Notes: a model not told the origin generated them from the letters alone. Positions 11,084 through 23,640 are shown, counted from the stretch's first letter. The stretch: 64,000 nucleotides of DNA from Poecilobothrus nobilitatus (GCA_947095535.1 OX352772.1:109923256-109987255); one strand, 5' to 3'. Numbers and translations are program-made.

Positions 11084-11228
11084 ATGTGGAGAAAAGTAAA
11101 AATTTAATTTTAGAATTGACTATATATTAGTATAAATTAAAATCATTTTATATTTAACTCTCGTAAAGTAAGGTACAAATTCTTTAAATCTTTATTATAT
11201 AATTGAATATTAAATTCTTACAAGAAAG

Positions 11229-11636
11229 ATGAAATTTTTTTATAAATTGAGTTTATTAACTGTTGGAATATATTCGGCACCTTCTTCTAATATAAGGTTA
11301 GATGAATCAGCTTATGGAAGTAAAGATTTCAATGTTATACTCCCAAATAATGAGACAATTGTAATAAGTTTATCAGTAAAATTGCTAAAACATGTAATTT
11401 CATCTGCAATTCAGTCAACAACAATAAAAACAGTAACTACTTCAACTGATGGTATAATAGGAGAAGCTAGTGTAGATGATCAAATAATGAAATCTGATTC
11501 AACTTCACGATATGTTACGCCAGAAGAAGCAGTTGAAGCATTTAGATAGGAGCTTTTATTAAAGGAAAGAAATATTGGTGGAACAATTGAAAGTGATCAA
11601 ACATTTTTTAGACAAGTTGTTTTGAATATAGTTTAG
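11229..11636 (+). pseudogene. Small predicted secreted protein, element A, one in-frame stop
   Basis: The N terminus MKFFYKLSLLTVGIYSAPS looks like a cleaved signal peptide (basic, hydrophobic, small residues at the cut). The mature part is polar and Ser/Thr-rich. A TAG at 11,547 interrupts it; the same frame continues 28 more codons to TAG at 11,634 and overlaps the 3' end of the convergent DUF8207-like gene. No family is recognised. A secreted product would be unusual for a transposon. Confidence 0.45.
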
Positions 11637-12411
11637 AGAAAGTATTTGGATATAATGATAACTTTTTATTAAAATAAGCATTTCCAATCTTTTTACCTCT
11701 TGTGTTATATTCATGTTTATATAGATTTCGTATAATATTAATATACTTATAACCTTTATTTCCTTTAATTTGTTCTAATGGATCATAGTTTCTCTTATGT
11801 GCACTTGTTTTTTCTAGAATTTTTTGATATTGTTTCAAATCAGTTTGTGTACAATTTTCAGGTTTCTTTTTGAATATAAGATCAAGTAAACCGTTGGTTC
11901 CTCTATAAATTTCATCATCAATTATTATATTATGATTATTTTCATCAATACTGAATTTAGAATTCCCTAGTTTTCTTATATGTTCTTGTTGATCAAGATA
12001 AGGTCCATATGACTTATCTAGTTGTGATTTATTAAAAAGAGGTGATGATTCTGAAATTGTTGTTCTTAACAAGTCATGTTTTAAATCTTTAAAAGCACTA
12101 TTGTTAGGTGTTGACGTTTTGAAACTTTCAAAATTTAACGTTTTTTTATTTGGACTTATTGAGTTAAATGTGTCATCGTTTTTATCATGAAATTCTTCTT
12201 TGATTTCCTGTTTACCTTTTGGTTCGAAGGGATAATGATATTTCACAACATCCGTTAATTTTTCAACTGGTTCGACAATTGGCTTAAAAGTCTCCTCCAA
12301 ATATTGTTCCTCTGACTTTTTTCCCATTTTTAAATCTTTATATTTTTTCTGTACATCTTTCCTAGTTTTAATTAAGTCTTTCAAAACTTTTTCATTAAAT
12401 GATTTATCCAT
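11608..12411 (-). CDS. DUF8207-like protein (267 aa), element A
   Basis: An intact frame. The C-terminal half carries the pattern I associate with arthropod DUF8207 proteins: YGPYLDQQ, a DDEIYRGTNGLLDLIF segment, a TQTDLKQYQKIL helix and KGYKYINIIRNL. The N-terminal half is charged, coiled-coil-like and disordered. The function is unknown; its location beside the ATPase and virion genes suggests a structural or packaging accessory role. It is the best-preserved long gene of element A. Confidence 0.7.
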   Translation of the reverse strand: MDKSFNEKVLKDLIKTRKDVQKKYKDLKMGKKSEEQYLEETFKPIVEPVEKLTDVVKYHYPFEPKGKQEIKEEFHDKNDDTFNSISPNKKTLNFESFKTSTPNNSAFKDLKHDLLRTTISESSPLFNKSQLDKSYGPYLDQQEHIRKLGNSKFSIDENNHNIIIDDEIYRGTNGLLDLIFKKKPENCTQTDLKQYQKILEKTSAHKRNYDPLEQIKGNKGYKYINIIRNLYKHEYNTRGKKIGNAYFNKKLSLYPNTFSKLYSKQLV

Positions 12412-12541
12412 ATTTTAATTGTTAACTAAGTGTAACTAATCTGTTCTGTTTCTGTTGTTAATCTGTTATGTTTTTGTTTCTGATCTGATCTGTTGCTGTT
12501 CGTGATCTGTTCTGATACTTTTATAAATTGCAAATGTCTAT

Positions 12542-13198
12542 TTATAATTGAACAAATTCTTCAAAATTTCTTCTATAACCACCATTATTTAAAGGTCTAT
12601 CTTTATCAATGAGTAAAAATCTATAGTTATTTCGCCAACAATGTGAACATAGGTCTTTGAATTTATCGAAGGACATATCTGCATTAACATGATCGTTATA
12701 AATATGTTTCAAATTTAAATCATCTTGTTTGAATATGATTATGAAATTTGTATTATCTCTTATTAAATGTTTTGGAATTCTAGTATAAGATTGACACAAA
12801 TAGAAACTGTCCACGTCTTGATGTCTTCCCATACAAAAATATTTTCTAACATTGTCTTGTTTATCACATGCAATATCATCAAATATGAATATTGAATTAG
12901 GTTTGGATTCTGATGGTTTAAGTACATCTGAATTATTTGAAAATTCGTTATATCCCATTCCCTTAATAGATTTTATAATTTTTTTATATGTATATATTTT
13001 GAAATTTCAAACCTTTGGGATCTAATAACATACTTAACATAACATTCGTTTTACCACAATTAATCCTCCAACACTATTTGGTAGTACGTCTCCATGTTTT
13101 TTATTTGTTTTTCTTTTATATTTCAAATCAAAATTTTTAATCTCTATTGTCTCATCCTTTTTTATAAACTTCATTTTGGTTACTAATTTTAATTTCAT
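12542..13198 (-). pseudogene. Element A genome-packaging ATPase (FtsK/HerA, A32-like)
   Basis: The start MKLKLVTKMKF leads to a region where a frame change places Walker A as NCGKTNVMLSMLLDP (about 13,050). A second frame change near 12,990 precedes the open 3' part with Walker B SIFIFDDIA and the sensor-like SFYLCQSY. It would pump element DNA into capsids. The intact family has about 220-250 residues, so the gene is essentially complete but carries at least two frameshifts. It is clearly different from the Maverick B ATPases at 44.8-61.8 kb. Confidence 0.85.
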
Positions 13199-13266
13199 AT
13201 AAAACATTATATATATACATTAATCAAATCAATTTATATTGAACCGTTACCGATATAACATTACAT
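13199..13266. promoter_or_regulatory. Short divergent promoter region, ATPase and PLA2-like genes
   Basis: Only 68 bp separate the two start codons. The spacer contains acattatatatatacatt, a TATA-like tract usable in both directions. Confidence 0.35.
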
Positions 13267-14057
13267 ATGATTGACTGCAATAAAAATACGATCAGTAGCA
13301 AATCAGTAACCAAAAAGAGAGGTAGTGGTATTTTAAATTCGATAGTTAATAAATTACCATTTGAAGTTCATCTACCTGGATATAATTATTGTGGTCCAGG
13401 AACTAAACTTAAAGAGCGCTTAGAACGTGGTGATAAAGGTATAAATAAATTAGATGCTGCATGTCGTGAACACGATATTCTAACAATAGTAATATTACTA
13501 ATCGTCATATAGCTGATAAAATATTAGCTGGAAAAGCTTGGCAAAGATTTAAATCCCATGATTCGGCTTGGGATGAAAAAGTAAATGCACTTCTGGCTAC
13601 AAATGCAATGAATGCTGAAATTAAACTTGGAATGGGATGTAAAAAAAAAATTAATAAAGTAAAGAAAAATAAACCATTAAGCAAAGAGATTCAAGAAGCT
13701 AAAATTGCTATTAACGGTTATAAACCTGATAAAAAAAGAGATGCTATCAAAGTTGTTTTAAAAGCTGCTGGAAATATATGTAAGAATAAGAAATCAATAA
13801 AAATTCCACGAATTATTCCTGTTCCTAAAACTGGTGGTATTTTACCATTAATTCCAATATTTGCTGGTCTTTCGTCTGTTGGTGCTCTTGCCGGTGCTGC
13901 AGCTGGTATAACTAAAGCTGTTAATGACGCCAAAAATGCTAAGAAACAGTTAAATGAAAGTGAGCGCCATAATAAAATAATGGAAGCTATTGCTCTTAGA
14001 GGAAAAGGTTTACATTTAAAACCATATAAACAAGGACTTGGTTTTAACAAATATTGA
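13267..14057 (+). pseudogene. Phospholipase A2-like minor virion protein, element A
   Basis: The N-terminal part holds a PLA2-like calcium loop and active site, PGYNYCGPGT then DAACREHD. A deletion near 13,485 shifts frame. The second part runs through HIADKILAGKAW, a basic stretch, RIIPVPKTGG, a Gly/Ala-rich hydrophobic segment and a KPYKQGLG tail, which is the usual C terminus of the insect Polinton protein. In parvoviruses a comparable PLA2 domain helps particles leave endosomes; that is family knowledge and is not shown here. Confidence 0.82.
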
Positions 14058-14061
14058 TAAA

Positions 14062-14405
14062 ATAATTTTGGAAGGAAATATTTAAAATATTTTCGGGGAG
14101 TTTTTATGAAAGATACTCTTCCTAAATCCAAACCATGGAATCGTGAATGTGGAGTCATCAACTTAGATAACTCAATTGTACATGGAACTCATTGGATAGC
14201 ATATTACAAGAATTTATATGATATACACTATTTTTATAGTTTTGGAAATTTACAACCACCAACCGAAATTTAAAAATATTTGGGCGATAAACTTTCATAT
14301 AATTATTATACATATCAGAAATTTAATACTTTTAATTGTGGTCACTTATGTTTAAGTTTCTTATCTAAGTCTATTTTTTATAAACAAAATAGCGAAAAAA
14401 AATAA
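14062..14405 (+). pseudogene. Element A capsid-maturation cysteine protease, 5' truncated
   Basis: Adenain/Ulp1-like features are visible: YFRGVFMKDTLP, the catalytic histidine in HGTHWIAYY, YFYSFGNLQPP, and the cysteine in FNCGHLCLSFL. The fold would cleave virion precursors. A TAA at about 14,270 interrupts the frame after PPTEI. There are no sequences for the usual 60-80 N-terminal residues. It lies directly after the PLA2-like gene on the same strand. Confidence 0.82.
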
Positions 14406-14671
14406 AATGAATAAAAAAAATTGATACATTTTTTTTTCTTTTAAAATGACCTACATTAATAAAATATAAATTTTTAAGTTCAAGGTTATCTTTTTTTTCA
14501 TTGCGAAGAGTAATATATTTTTATCATAATATTTAAGGTTATTGAAATTAAAATTTCTTTATTATTTATATATCTTAGTATTAGTTTATATTGTTCTATA
14601 ATAAATTGTGAAGATGATTATATAAAAAGATAATGTACTTCAATAATTGTTTTATTCATTAAGAAGTAAAC
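14406..14671. other. Intergenic, AT-rich, upstream of the penton-like gene
   Basis: No gene. The strand changes little here; a TATA-like tatataaaaagataatg lies about 45-50 bp before the next start. Confidence 0.4.
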
Positions 14672-15363
14672 ATGTCTATAACATTAACCTTAAATGGTAA
14701 AAATTCTATTCTAACGACAGAATATTTTCCTCCAATAGATTTGAAGGGAGAATATACTTGCGCATTAGTAGATTTTCAGACATACAATTCTATACCAAAT
14801 ATAGATAAAACAAATAATAAATTTTTTATTGGAGATCAAAGCATTATTCTTCCTACAGGCTCATATGAAATTGAAGACATTGAACATTTTCTTAGAAAAA
14901 ATTTAGAAATAAATAACACTAAAGCAGAAAAGCGTAAACTTTTTATAACAGCTAACAATAACACATTAAATTGTGAAATTTTTTCGGATAGTAAGATTGA
15001 TTTTGAACGTGAAGGTACGATTGGTGAATTATTAGGTTTTAGTAAAAAAAAATTAAAACCCAATATATGGCATTTTTCTGACCTTCCTGTTAATCTAAAT
15101 AAAATTAATATAATACGGATAGATTGCAATATTATTCAAGGAACATACAATGATGAGAGAGCTCATATTTTACATGAGTTTCAATAGATGTTAGTCCTGG
15201 CTATAAAATAATTGAAGTTCCTCGAAATCTTATTTATTTACCAGTTGCAGTCAATCAAATAAGATCGATCACCATAAAACTAGTCGATCAGAACGGTAGT
15301 TTAATAATTTTTCGAGGTGAAACTGTAACAGTGCGCATGCACTTGAAACAACAGGAAAAATGA
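14672..15363 (+). pseudogene. Penton-like minor capsid protein, element A, one frameshift
   Basis: The start MSITLTLNGKNSILTTEYFP matches a recurring insect Polinton virion protein that I associate with the penton-like, single jelly-roll class. Near 15,180 one T is missing and the frame moves to SPGYKIIEVPRNLIYLP, IKLVDQNGSL and FRGETVTVRMHL, the normal C-terminal hallmarks. It would form capsid vertices. The penton assignment rests on remembered family patterns and position next to the capsid gene. Confidence 0.7.
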
Positions 15364-15464
15364 TAATGTATAAAAATAACATTCAAAAACATAATAAATA
15401 TTCAGCGCATCCTATACATCAGTTTAATAGTTCTTCAATATTAAGACAAACAGGATATCATTGA
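15360..15464 (+). CDS. Very small frame overlapping the penton-like stop (ATGA)
   Basis: A 34-codon frame starts at the ATG in the ATGA that also ends the penton-like gene (MIMYKNNIQKH...). The position is typical of compact viral cistrons, but the product is unrecognised and may be chance or a decayed longer gene. Confidence 0.25.
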   Translation: MIMYKNNIQKHNKYSAHPIHQFNSSSILRQTGYH

Positions 15465-15542
15465 ACAGAGTCACTCTAACAACAGAAAATCAAGAATTTG
15501 TGATATCTATTGGATTTAAAATAAAAAAGTTTTAGGGGAAAA

Positions 15543-16180
15543 ATGGATAATTTATTTAATAACCCGATAATTGATGAAAGCATAACAAGCGCACATTGGC
15601 GTACATATTCACCATTTGTGAATTCATTTAATAAAAGTGATATAATCCGAGTACAAATACAGCATCAAAATTTAAATATTTTACCATCAACCAGCATATT
15701 TTATATTGAAGGCTTTATTTCAAAGCATGACGGAAGTCGTACACTAAAAACTAATTTAATTAATAATGCAATGACATTTCTATTCGATGAAATACGCTAT
15801 GAATTAAATGGAAAGAAAATTGATCATTGTCGAAATGTTGGAATAACAACATGTCTAAAAAATTTTGTTTCCTTAAATGAAAATGAGAAGCAAGCTTTAA
15901 AAAATGCAAGCTGGTCTCCAAAAGAAACAATTGAATTAGGAACGCAATTTTTTAACTATTGTATTCCATTGAAAAGACTCTTGGGATTTACGGAAGATTA
16001 GAAAAATATTATTCCAAATGCAAAACATGAGTTAATTTTAGTACGTTCAAGATCTGATAATAATTCTTTAATTTGTACTGACGTTAATGAAAAATCAAAA
16101 ATTCAGTTACTTCAAGTACAATGGCGGATTCGGATATAATCGAATTTTATCCATTGAGTGGAGAAGTTAATAAAATAATT
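15543..16180 (+). pseudogene. Element A major capsid protein, N-terminal half only
   Basis: The open part (15,543-16,001) includes the conserved IRYELNGKKIDHCRNVGIT-type block (here DEIRYELNG, then NVGITTCLK) and CIPLKRLLGF. After a TAG the frame continues with NAKHELILVRSRSDN and VQW, then degenerates near 16,140. The family (double jelly-roll capsid protein) is usually over 400 residues, so the second barrel has been deleted. It could not form a capsid by itself. Confidence 0.72.
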
Positions 16181-16247
16181 TAAAACAAAAATTAATATAA
16201 GTTCACTATCGATAACAATATCGATAAATTAAAAATCAAAAATGTAA

Positions 16248-16640
16248 TATTACATAATAGACATACAGGGATTTCAAAATAATAACAAAAAAATCATATT
16301 AAAAGCAATTGCAGATTTATCATCAAATGATGAAATTCAACACTTCATAATAAAACCTCCGTATAGTTATCACATTCTAACATCATCTACAAAGTATACA
16401 AATAATTGGCTAACTGATCATCATCATGGATTTCAATGGAATCATGGAGAAACTAATTTTTTTGAAGTTGTAAATATTTTAAAGAAGAACAACTATTCAA
16501 AAATATATGTTAAAGGCTGTGAAAAGCAATTATGGATTAAAAATATTTTAAAATGTTATAATGTTATTGATTTAGACGAACAAGAATCAACCAGTTTAAA
16601 AATGATTAAAAATCAGTACATTAATTGTAAAAGATGCTAA
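16248..16640 (+). pseudogene. Exo-like orphan protein, element A copy
   Basis: The frame reads IIDIQGFQ near its start, then FIIKPPYSYHIL, a GFQWNHGE block, IYVKGCEKQLW and VIDLDEQES. The same order (VDLQ, FKAPYP, GLKWNNG, IEDL) appears in the Maverick B exo-like gene at 45.5 kb, so both belong to one conserved Polinton family of unknown function. An in-frame TAA directly follows the first ATG, and the 3' end is truncated before the Cys/His segment seen in B. Confidence 0.55.
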
Positions 16641-16896
16641 TGTTTATTTATTAAAATCACTATTGAAAGCCTTTTACACTCCTACAAGAGAATGAAAGAT
16701 GAAAAAAAAAAAAAAAGGAAATATTTCACATGCAAAAAATAAAACAAACTATGTATACGTATTTATTTTTTATTTTAAAAAAAATTTTATAAGTTAATGT
16801 GCTTAATTAATAGGAAATAAAATATAAAAATTGTGATTTTATGAATTAAATAGTTTTTTTCTTTTTTTATTTTCATTACATTTTAGTTTATTTTAG
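16641..16896. other. Intergenic between convergent genes, AT-rich
   Basis: Long A and T tracts, no gene. It lies between the 3' ends of the exo-like gene and PolB. Confidence 0.4.
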
Positions 16897-19800
16897 TCAT
16901 ATTGAATAATGACCCCAAGGTAGGGTATTATATGAGTTATTTAATATAAATCTCTTATTATCATTTGAATCTAAAGCTACTTTTTGTTGCTTAATACTAT
17001 TTACATTATGATTTTCTGATTTAATCAAATTTTGAACAACTGTTTTATTTATATTTTCATCTAAACTTTTTTTATAATCCTCAAATTCTATTTCTTTTTC
17101 TACAACATTTTTTTTAATTCCTTTTATTTTTTTTATGCAATTTGTATTATTTACTTTTATTGAATACATTTTTGATCTTAAACCTATAAATTCTGTAATA
17201 ATATTACCATTCATTTCATCCTTCATTAATCCTACTACTGTTTTATTTACTAAAGAAATTCCCCACTTATTATCTAAAGAATAATCGCTAGTGTCAAACC
17301 GTTCATTACAATCTTTTCTAATACTTTCATATATATTTTAATTAGTTATTTCTAAAATAAGACTGTCTGTATCCGTATACAAAAGATTACAATCCTGTTG
17401 AAAATTCTCTTTCATATAATTATAATAAAATTCATAAATTAACGTTTTCGAAATATCTAATATTGTCATACCTACATAGATGGGTTTAGTCAAAATTATT
17501 TCTGTTTTATATAGTTCTATTGCAACTAAATTTTCGCTAAAAATAGAAAACTTCTAAAATATGGTGATGCAATTAATGAACTAGCTCCATACCGTCCGTG
17601 CCAATAAGTTTTGAGTTTTGCATCACATCGTTTTCTAACATTTTCTATTGTTTTACCAAAAATTGCATTATTCATTAGCTTATATTGCTCTTTTTCAAAT
17701 TTGTCAGTAGCTTGTGTACGAAGTTTAGTATTTAATTCTATATAGGGCTTTAGATAGGGTGATTGATTAAATTGTAATATTTTATGAATTTTTTTTATTT
17801 TTAATCCATGTTTTACAGATATTTTTAAATTTCTATAGTGAATGGTATAGTTATTTTTATCAAACAAAGTAGCTAATAATTTTTTATCATTGGAATTTAT
17901 TGACAAAATATGCTCAGGACAAAAAGGTAAATCTTTATGTAAATCATGAAGCTTTTTAAGATACTCTATATCTACTTCAAATATAAATCCTACAGGACAT
18001 TTATCAAAAATATTACTTATGAAATTTTCTGTGAATTTTTGAATATTATTTACCTATTGAAAATTATTTAATGGTAAATATTGAGTCATAGACCAACCGT
18101 ACTGGTTGTTTATGGCGAAGTATATTATATAATTTGTTGGTTTAGTAGAATCAAAATTTGGTATATATATGTTATTTGATTCAGAATAGCGTTTCGTAAC
18201 TTGAGTTAGACCTCCTCTTACCCCATTTTCAATAAATAGTACCATATCAACATCAGTTAATAGCTCAAAATTAATTTTCGTATATTTTAGCATGGCATCC
18301 CAAGAATAGCCTGGTAAAGTAAAATAATGTGCCGGATCTAAATCATATGTTTTCATACAATGATTTCTGAACTTTTCAAATATATCCGTTAATAATAAAA
18401 CATCAGTTTTTAAATACAAATCAGAGTATTCTCCTAAATTTTTAATTTTAAACTCACTCCATATTATTTTTGCATGATTGTAGTCTTCCTCAGTTATATT
18501 TGCTTTATTTAATTCATTATAAAATAAGTTTTTTTCTGGTAATACTGATTCTAAAAATTTTTTCGGACTATCAAAATAATCATAAGGGTATATTCCCTTC
18601 TGTTTAAGTAAACTATATTGATTATCCGTTAAATTATCAAATTGAGATTTTAAATTGGGGAACTCCTTTATATTTTCAGCTAATATTTCTAAACTACTAC
18701 CTAAAAATTTATATGAATCTATAAACCTAAATTTAATATTACTATTTTCTATATATTTTGTAAAGCTAATATATTTTTCCTTATTCAATGGAAGTAAATC
18801 TATCATACCCAAGATTACTGAATTTAGTTGTTTAATAATAAAATGTGAATCATATCCAGTTAAATTATGAAAAATTACAGGAACATACAACGCATTTTGG
18901 TAGGCTATATTACATTTGCTGTGTGTTGCACCTCGATACTCCCCACTTAAATGATCATGATCTTTACATTTAACTTCGTTTGTTAAAAATGATTCGTTAC
19001 ATATAAAGCAAACCTCAGCGCTTTCAAATTCAGCTTGTTGTGCGCTTATTAACGATTTCATACTTAGTGGTGACTTTAAATCTGTCTCCAAAAATATTGC
19101 AATAATTTTTAACTCATTTTAAAACCATTCAATACAATTTTCTCCTCTATGAAAATTATATTTTGTAGTTTCAATATAATTTGATTTTACATAGTAGCCC
19201 ATAGAATATGGAATATGTTCTTGATTACTATTATCTGAATTGATCTTTTTCAATATACATTCAATATCTGCATAAACTACACATGGCACCATTAATTTAT
19301 TTTTGAAGTTCTTAAATTTGAGATTATTTTTATTTTTTCTGGTAACACTATAGCACAGTTGTTAACCTTTTCACAATATTTTGTATGACATAAACATAAT
19401 AATTTTTCATTTGTTGAAAAATAATTCAAGCATCTATCACAAAAATATTTTTACCTTTTGCTCTTAGATAGATCATTTGAAAGTAACCTTGACATATTTT
19501 TTATTAAAACATAATGATATTTGATTTTTTCATGTGAATGCGTTTCATCTTCGTAATATGTGTTTAATTTCTCCTTTTTTTCATAAATATTTTGCAGTAA
19601 TAATAGATTGACATGCTTTTCTTTTTTAAGTTTAGTTAGGTAAAACGGAATAACTTTGAAATTACTTGCTTTAATTAATTCCAGTCCAAAAACGTTTATT
19701 GAAATTGAATTTAACTTTTTGTGAATGAAAATTTAACAAATTTGGGAATGTCATTTAGTAACACTGGAAAAGTAATACCATTAAAATTCAATACTTCACT

Positions 19801-20530
19801 ATAATTTTGATAACTTGATGGACGATCAGAATGAGCTGTGTTTGGATTTAACGCAGCCATTATACACCACGCAAAGCATGCATCATCACTATTTTTAATA
19901 TTTATACACGCTTTTTTATTTTTTATCGAAGGTGGCAAATCAATGTAAGATGATGGTGCAAATGAAGAAAATACATTTACATTGATAATTAAATTGATTA
20001 TAGAAGATAATGCCCATCCACTACCTTTCTCTTGAAAATCATCAAATTTAATTAAAATTTGGTTTTTCAGTTTATCATACCATTCATCATTACCATTATT
20101 CATTTTTAACACTATAACATTTTCTGTATTTAAATATTTTATATCATATTCATTTTCTTCATTGTTTGTTTTCACAAATTAACCACAAAAGACAAAGTTA
20201 ATTTTAATTGCATTATATTCTAGCAATATATGTCTAATTTTTTCTTCTACAATTTTTTTACACTTTTCTAAAAAAATGTTGGGGTCTATCTCAGTTATGT
20301 TAGTTATAACACCACTTTCAATTCTTTTTTTAAATGCAGAATTTAATGTTCTCCATTTCAATTCAGTATCTTTATTTAATAATTTTGTTTTTATTTTATA
20401 TTTAAAGGATTCTAAATGTCTTATAGAAGTTAATAAAGATGATTTTACCCCACTGTTAGAATTTATATTTTCTTTCACTAATTGTTTAACACATTTAACA
20501 CATTTAAGTCTTTCAATAGCGAAATCATAT
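16897..20530 (-). pseudogene. Element A DNA polymerase B with endonuclease VII-like domain
   Basis: The order on the minus strand: N-terminal CVKCVK pair and a helical region (20,179-20,520), DDACFAWCIMAALNP region (about 19,860), zinc-like CxxC/H segments (19,330-19,480), an HNH/endonuclease VII-like CKDHDHLSGEYRGATHSKC (about 18,950), HNLTGYDSHFIIKQL, LKTDVLLLTDIFEKF, LPGYSWDAML, motif B KLMNNAIFGKTIENVRKR, motif C LLYTDTDSLI, and LPWGHYSI at the end. At least five stops or frame changes separate these. It is a nearly full-length polymerase (about 1,150 codons) that is dead as read. The start codon is uncertain. Confidence 0.88.
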
Positions 20531-20950
20531 AAGACTTAACTTCTTTTTTATTTTCACTTTTATTATTTTTTTTAAATAAAAAATTATGTTTTTTTTAAAT
20601 TTTTTTAGCCATTTCAGACATTTTTTTTTATTTTTTATTATTATTTTTTTTTTATAAAAATAATTTATTTTTTTATTCAACTCGACCGAGTTATTTCTAA
20701 ATATGGAACTAGCTTCTCTAATTAAATTTAATTTCCATACAAGGGAATAATAAGGCTCAAAAGTTCAAAAAGCTGTGAAATTAATAAAATAAATAAAAGT
20801 TTTTCTTTTTTTTAATTTTTACTAAAAGCTTTAATTTTTACTTATTTCACAGCAAATAAATAAAATAAATAAAAAGATTTTTTGTTTTATTTTTGTTTTT
20901 AATATAAATATAATATTTATTTTTTCATTTTTTTAGTTACAATAATTTTT
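20531..20950. other. Low-complexity A/T region
   Basis: Long poly-T and poly-A runs. A ttattttttta-type tract and short repeated aaataaataaaa motifs occur; no gene is seen. Confidence 0.45.
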
Positions 20951-21475
20951 TTATTGATTAATTGCTAATAGGTTCTGCGAATATATTTCCTCAGTCACCA
21001 GCTTGTATTTAAATGGTGTTGGTGACAGCATATACAAGTTGAGTGCATCATTCAATGCTTGTATTTGTTGTTCCATTAAAATGCTGACCACATATGCAGG
21101 CAAAAAGAAAACCGTACTCTCAAACTCTAGCATGATTCTTGGATCATACTGAGTATGTAATTTTTATAATTTTAATATGTGGTAGTATTTACCACGAATG
21201 ATGTCTCTCGCTGATAAAGTTTTTTTGAACGCTGATTTTTTCTCTACCTCTTCATTAAATTGGTTGAGAATATTTGTCACCTCATCTGCCATTCTTTTTC
21301 TGCTTGTAGATGCTGCGATTTGATGTGAATTTGATGCTATTTGATGTGAAGTTGATGCGATTTGGTTATTACTTGTTGATCCAGCGTAGCTATATCTAGC
21401 GTTCCTATATCCACCATTATTTCCTGTGCTTGGTGGTACAATAACGATGACATCTATGATTTCTATGGTATCCAT
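20951..21475 (-). pseudogene. OB-like (candidate ssDNA-binding) protein, element A, one in-frame stop
   Basis: Translation from the ATG at 21,475 gives a Ser/Asn-rich N terminus with a repeated HQIAS motif, then SAFKKTLSARDIIRGKYYHI. A single TAA at 21,164 is followed in the same frame by LHTQYDPRIMLEFESTVFFL and an end in LAINQ. The final AINQ and the overall layout match the B1 protein at 35,620-36,135. It lies upstream of PolB in the same direction. Function by analogy only. Confidence 0.5.
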
Positions 21476-21789
21476 TGTTTGAATGATGAAATAATTAAAT
21501 TTTCATTTCTTTTATACAAAATCTCATATTTGCGTAGGTGTTTTCTAAAAAAGCATTTTCTATTATTTTAAAGCTTTTCAATCAAAACCGCAACATCCCT
21601 AATATTCTTACATTCAATTTGTTTAGCTAGATGATTTCAAAATAGTATTCTCTATTATTTTTAACTTATCAATTTTAGATTGTTTTCAGTCAAAACCGCT
21701 ACTTCCTTAATGTTCAAATTGTTCTAATATTAATTTGGTGTAACTATAGATGTTTTCCAAATACCATTTTTTATCAAATTTGAAAAATG
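21476..21789. other. Non-coding approach to the right terminal repeat of element A
   Basis: Contains short repeated phrases (ttgttttcagtcaaaaccgc at about 21,690, similar words at 21,580 and 21,855) but no gene. Confidence 0.45.
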
Positions 21790-22370
21790 TAATTATATAG
21801 GAGATTCCCTGACGTCAGTATTTTTTGTTATTTTTAACTTATCAATTTTAAATTGTTTTCAGTCAAAACCGCAACATTATTCATTTTTTTTCATCTAAAA
21901 TAAATCAACGCTTTTAAGTTGTATAATAGCAGAATATTTTTAAAATTAATTCATTGCATCTTATCATTATTTCTTTAAATAAAAGAAAACCAAAAAAATA
22001 ACAACAATAACATCAACATCAACAAAATTTTCAACATTACTCTATAATTACTGTATAGTCATCGAAAAAAAACTTTAATTATATAGGACATTCCCTGACG
22101 TCATATTTTTTAAAAAAAATTTTAAAATACAATATTTCATAAAAAATCACAAAAAGTTCTTATCACCAAAAACATAATATTCAAAGTGAGAAAAAAAAAA
22201 ACTTTAATTATATAGGAGATTCCCTGACGTCATATTTTTTATACCCGTACGATAAGGATCGAGTATATTAAAATTGCTCCTCCGTTTGTAACACCTCGAA
22301 ATAAGCTAGCTAGATATACCTTCAAAGGTATGGATCGGATCAGAAAAAAATTCTAAGACGATTGAGCTTT

Positions 22371-22405
22371 GTCCGTCCGTCCGTCTGTCCGTCCGTCTGT
22401 CCGTC
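22371..22405 (+). repeat. (GTCY)n microsatellite core of element D
   Basis: A run of gtcc and gtct tetramers, a hallmark of DINE-1-like elements. Confidence 0.85.
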
Positions 22406-22634
22406 AGCAAGATAACTCAAAAACTAAGAAAGCTACAATCTTGAAATTAACACAAAATATTCTTACAACAATTTGTAGGTTCCCTATTTTTTTTGGTGGA
22501 GATCCGACCACAACTTCGGGTACCTCTCGAACACCTAACTTTTAGATCTCCACATTTTTTTTGAAATAGAGACATGAAATTTTAACTGCTGATAGATAAC
22601 ATAAAATTATTAATTTTATAATTTACAACTTTTT

Positions 22635-23640
22635 TTTGTAAATCCGTTACGGAGCTACAGCTCCTCAAACTTTTAAAAAGCCCTATTTTTAAATGCATAT
22701 GTCTCATATTCTACTTAAGATTTTTTCAATCAGAAAACGTCATTCGACAGGTATTTTTTTTAAATTTATAAATTAGTATCAAAATTATACAATTTTTTTA
22801 AATTTAGTATTTAAATTTACCGTTATATGAAAACCAAATTTTGCATGATTTTTCTACCCTCATAACTCCGGAACGCTTTCAAATAGGGACTTGCAATTTT
22901 GAGAGCAGAAAGAACTCTTAGAATTAGTATAAGTTTGCTCAGAAATTTTTTTTGGACCACCCCCCGTTTATGAGGTATTATTGCTTAAAAATTAAAAATT
23001 TGCTATTTTTAAACACCTTTAACTTAGGCACCTGTACACATTTTTCTTCGGCAAGACAAAAAAAATAAAGGTCCAGTAATATATTTGTACGTGTGTTAAT
23101 GGTTTCTTTTAATTATATAGGGTTCCTAAGTTACAGCCCCCCAAAATATCAAAAAACCCCTATTTTCAGATGTATATATCTCAGGTTCTGTGTAGTAGTT
23201 TTACAATCTAAAAACACTAGAAGATCGGAATTTTTGTTATCTCCATAAGACAATATCAAAATTATGCAATAGTTTGTAATTTACTATTTAAATTAACCGT
23301 TATGTTAAAACCAAATTTTGCATGATATTTCTTTTTTCGTAACTCCGGCACGTTTTGAGATAGGAACCTGAAATTTCCCTAAACCTGAAACAAGAAAGAA
23401 CTTTTGGAATTAGTATAAGTTTCCTCAGAAAATTTTTTGGTAGCGCCCCCTCTTTAATAGTTATTACTCCTCAAAAATTGAAAATTTGCTATTTTCAGGC
23501 ACCTGTAACTTAGGCACCTGTAAAAATTTTTCCTCGGCAAGACATGCAAATTAAAGGTTCAATAATATATTTTTACGTATGTTAACAGGTTTTTTTAATT
23601 ATATAGGATTCCGGACTTACAGCCCCTCAAAATTCCAGAA
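22635..23640 (+). repeat. About 480-bp tandem repeat inside element D
   Basis: The segment with accaaattttgcatgat, taactccgg, gaattagtataagttt and cttaggcacctgta recurs at a spacing of about 479 bp (for example 22,833 and 23,312), with a third partial copy starting near 23,600 (cttacagcccctcaaaa). Confidence 0.75.
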
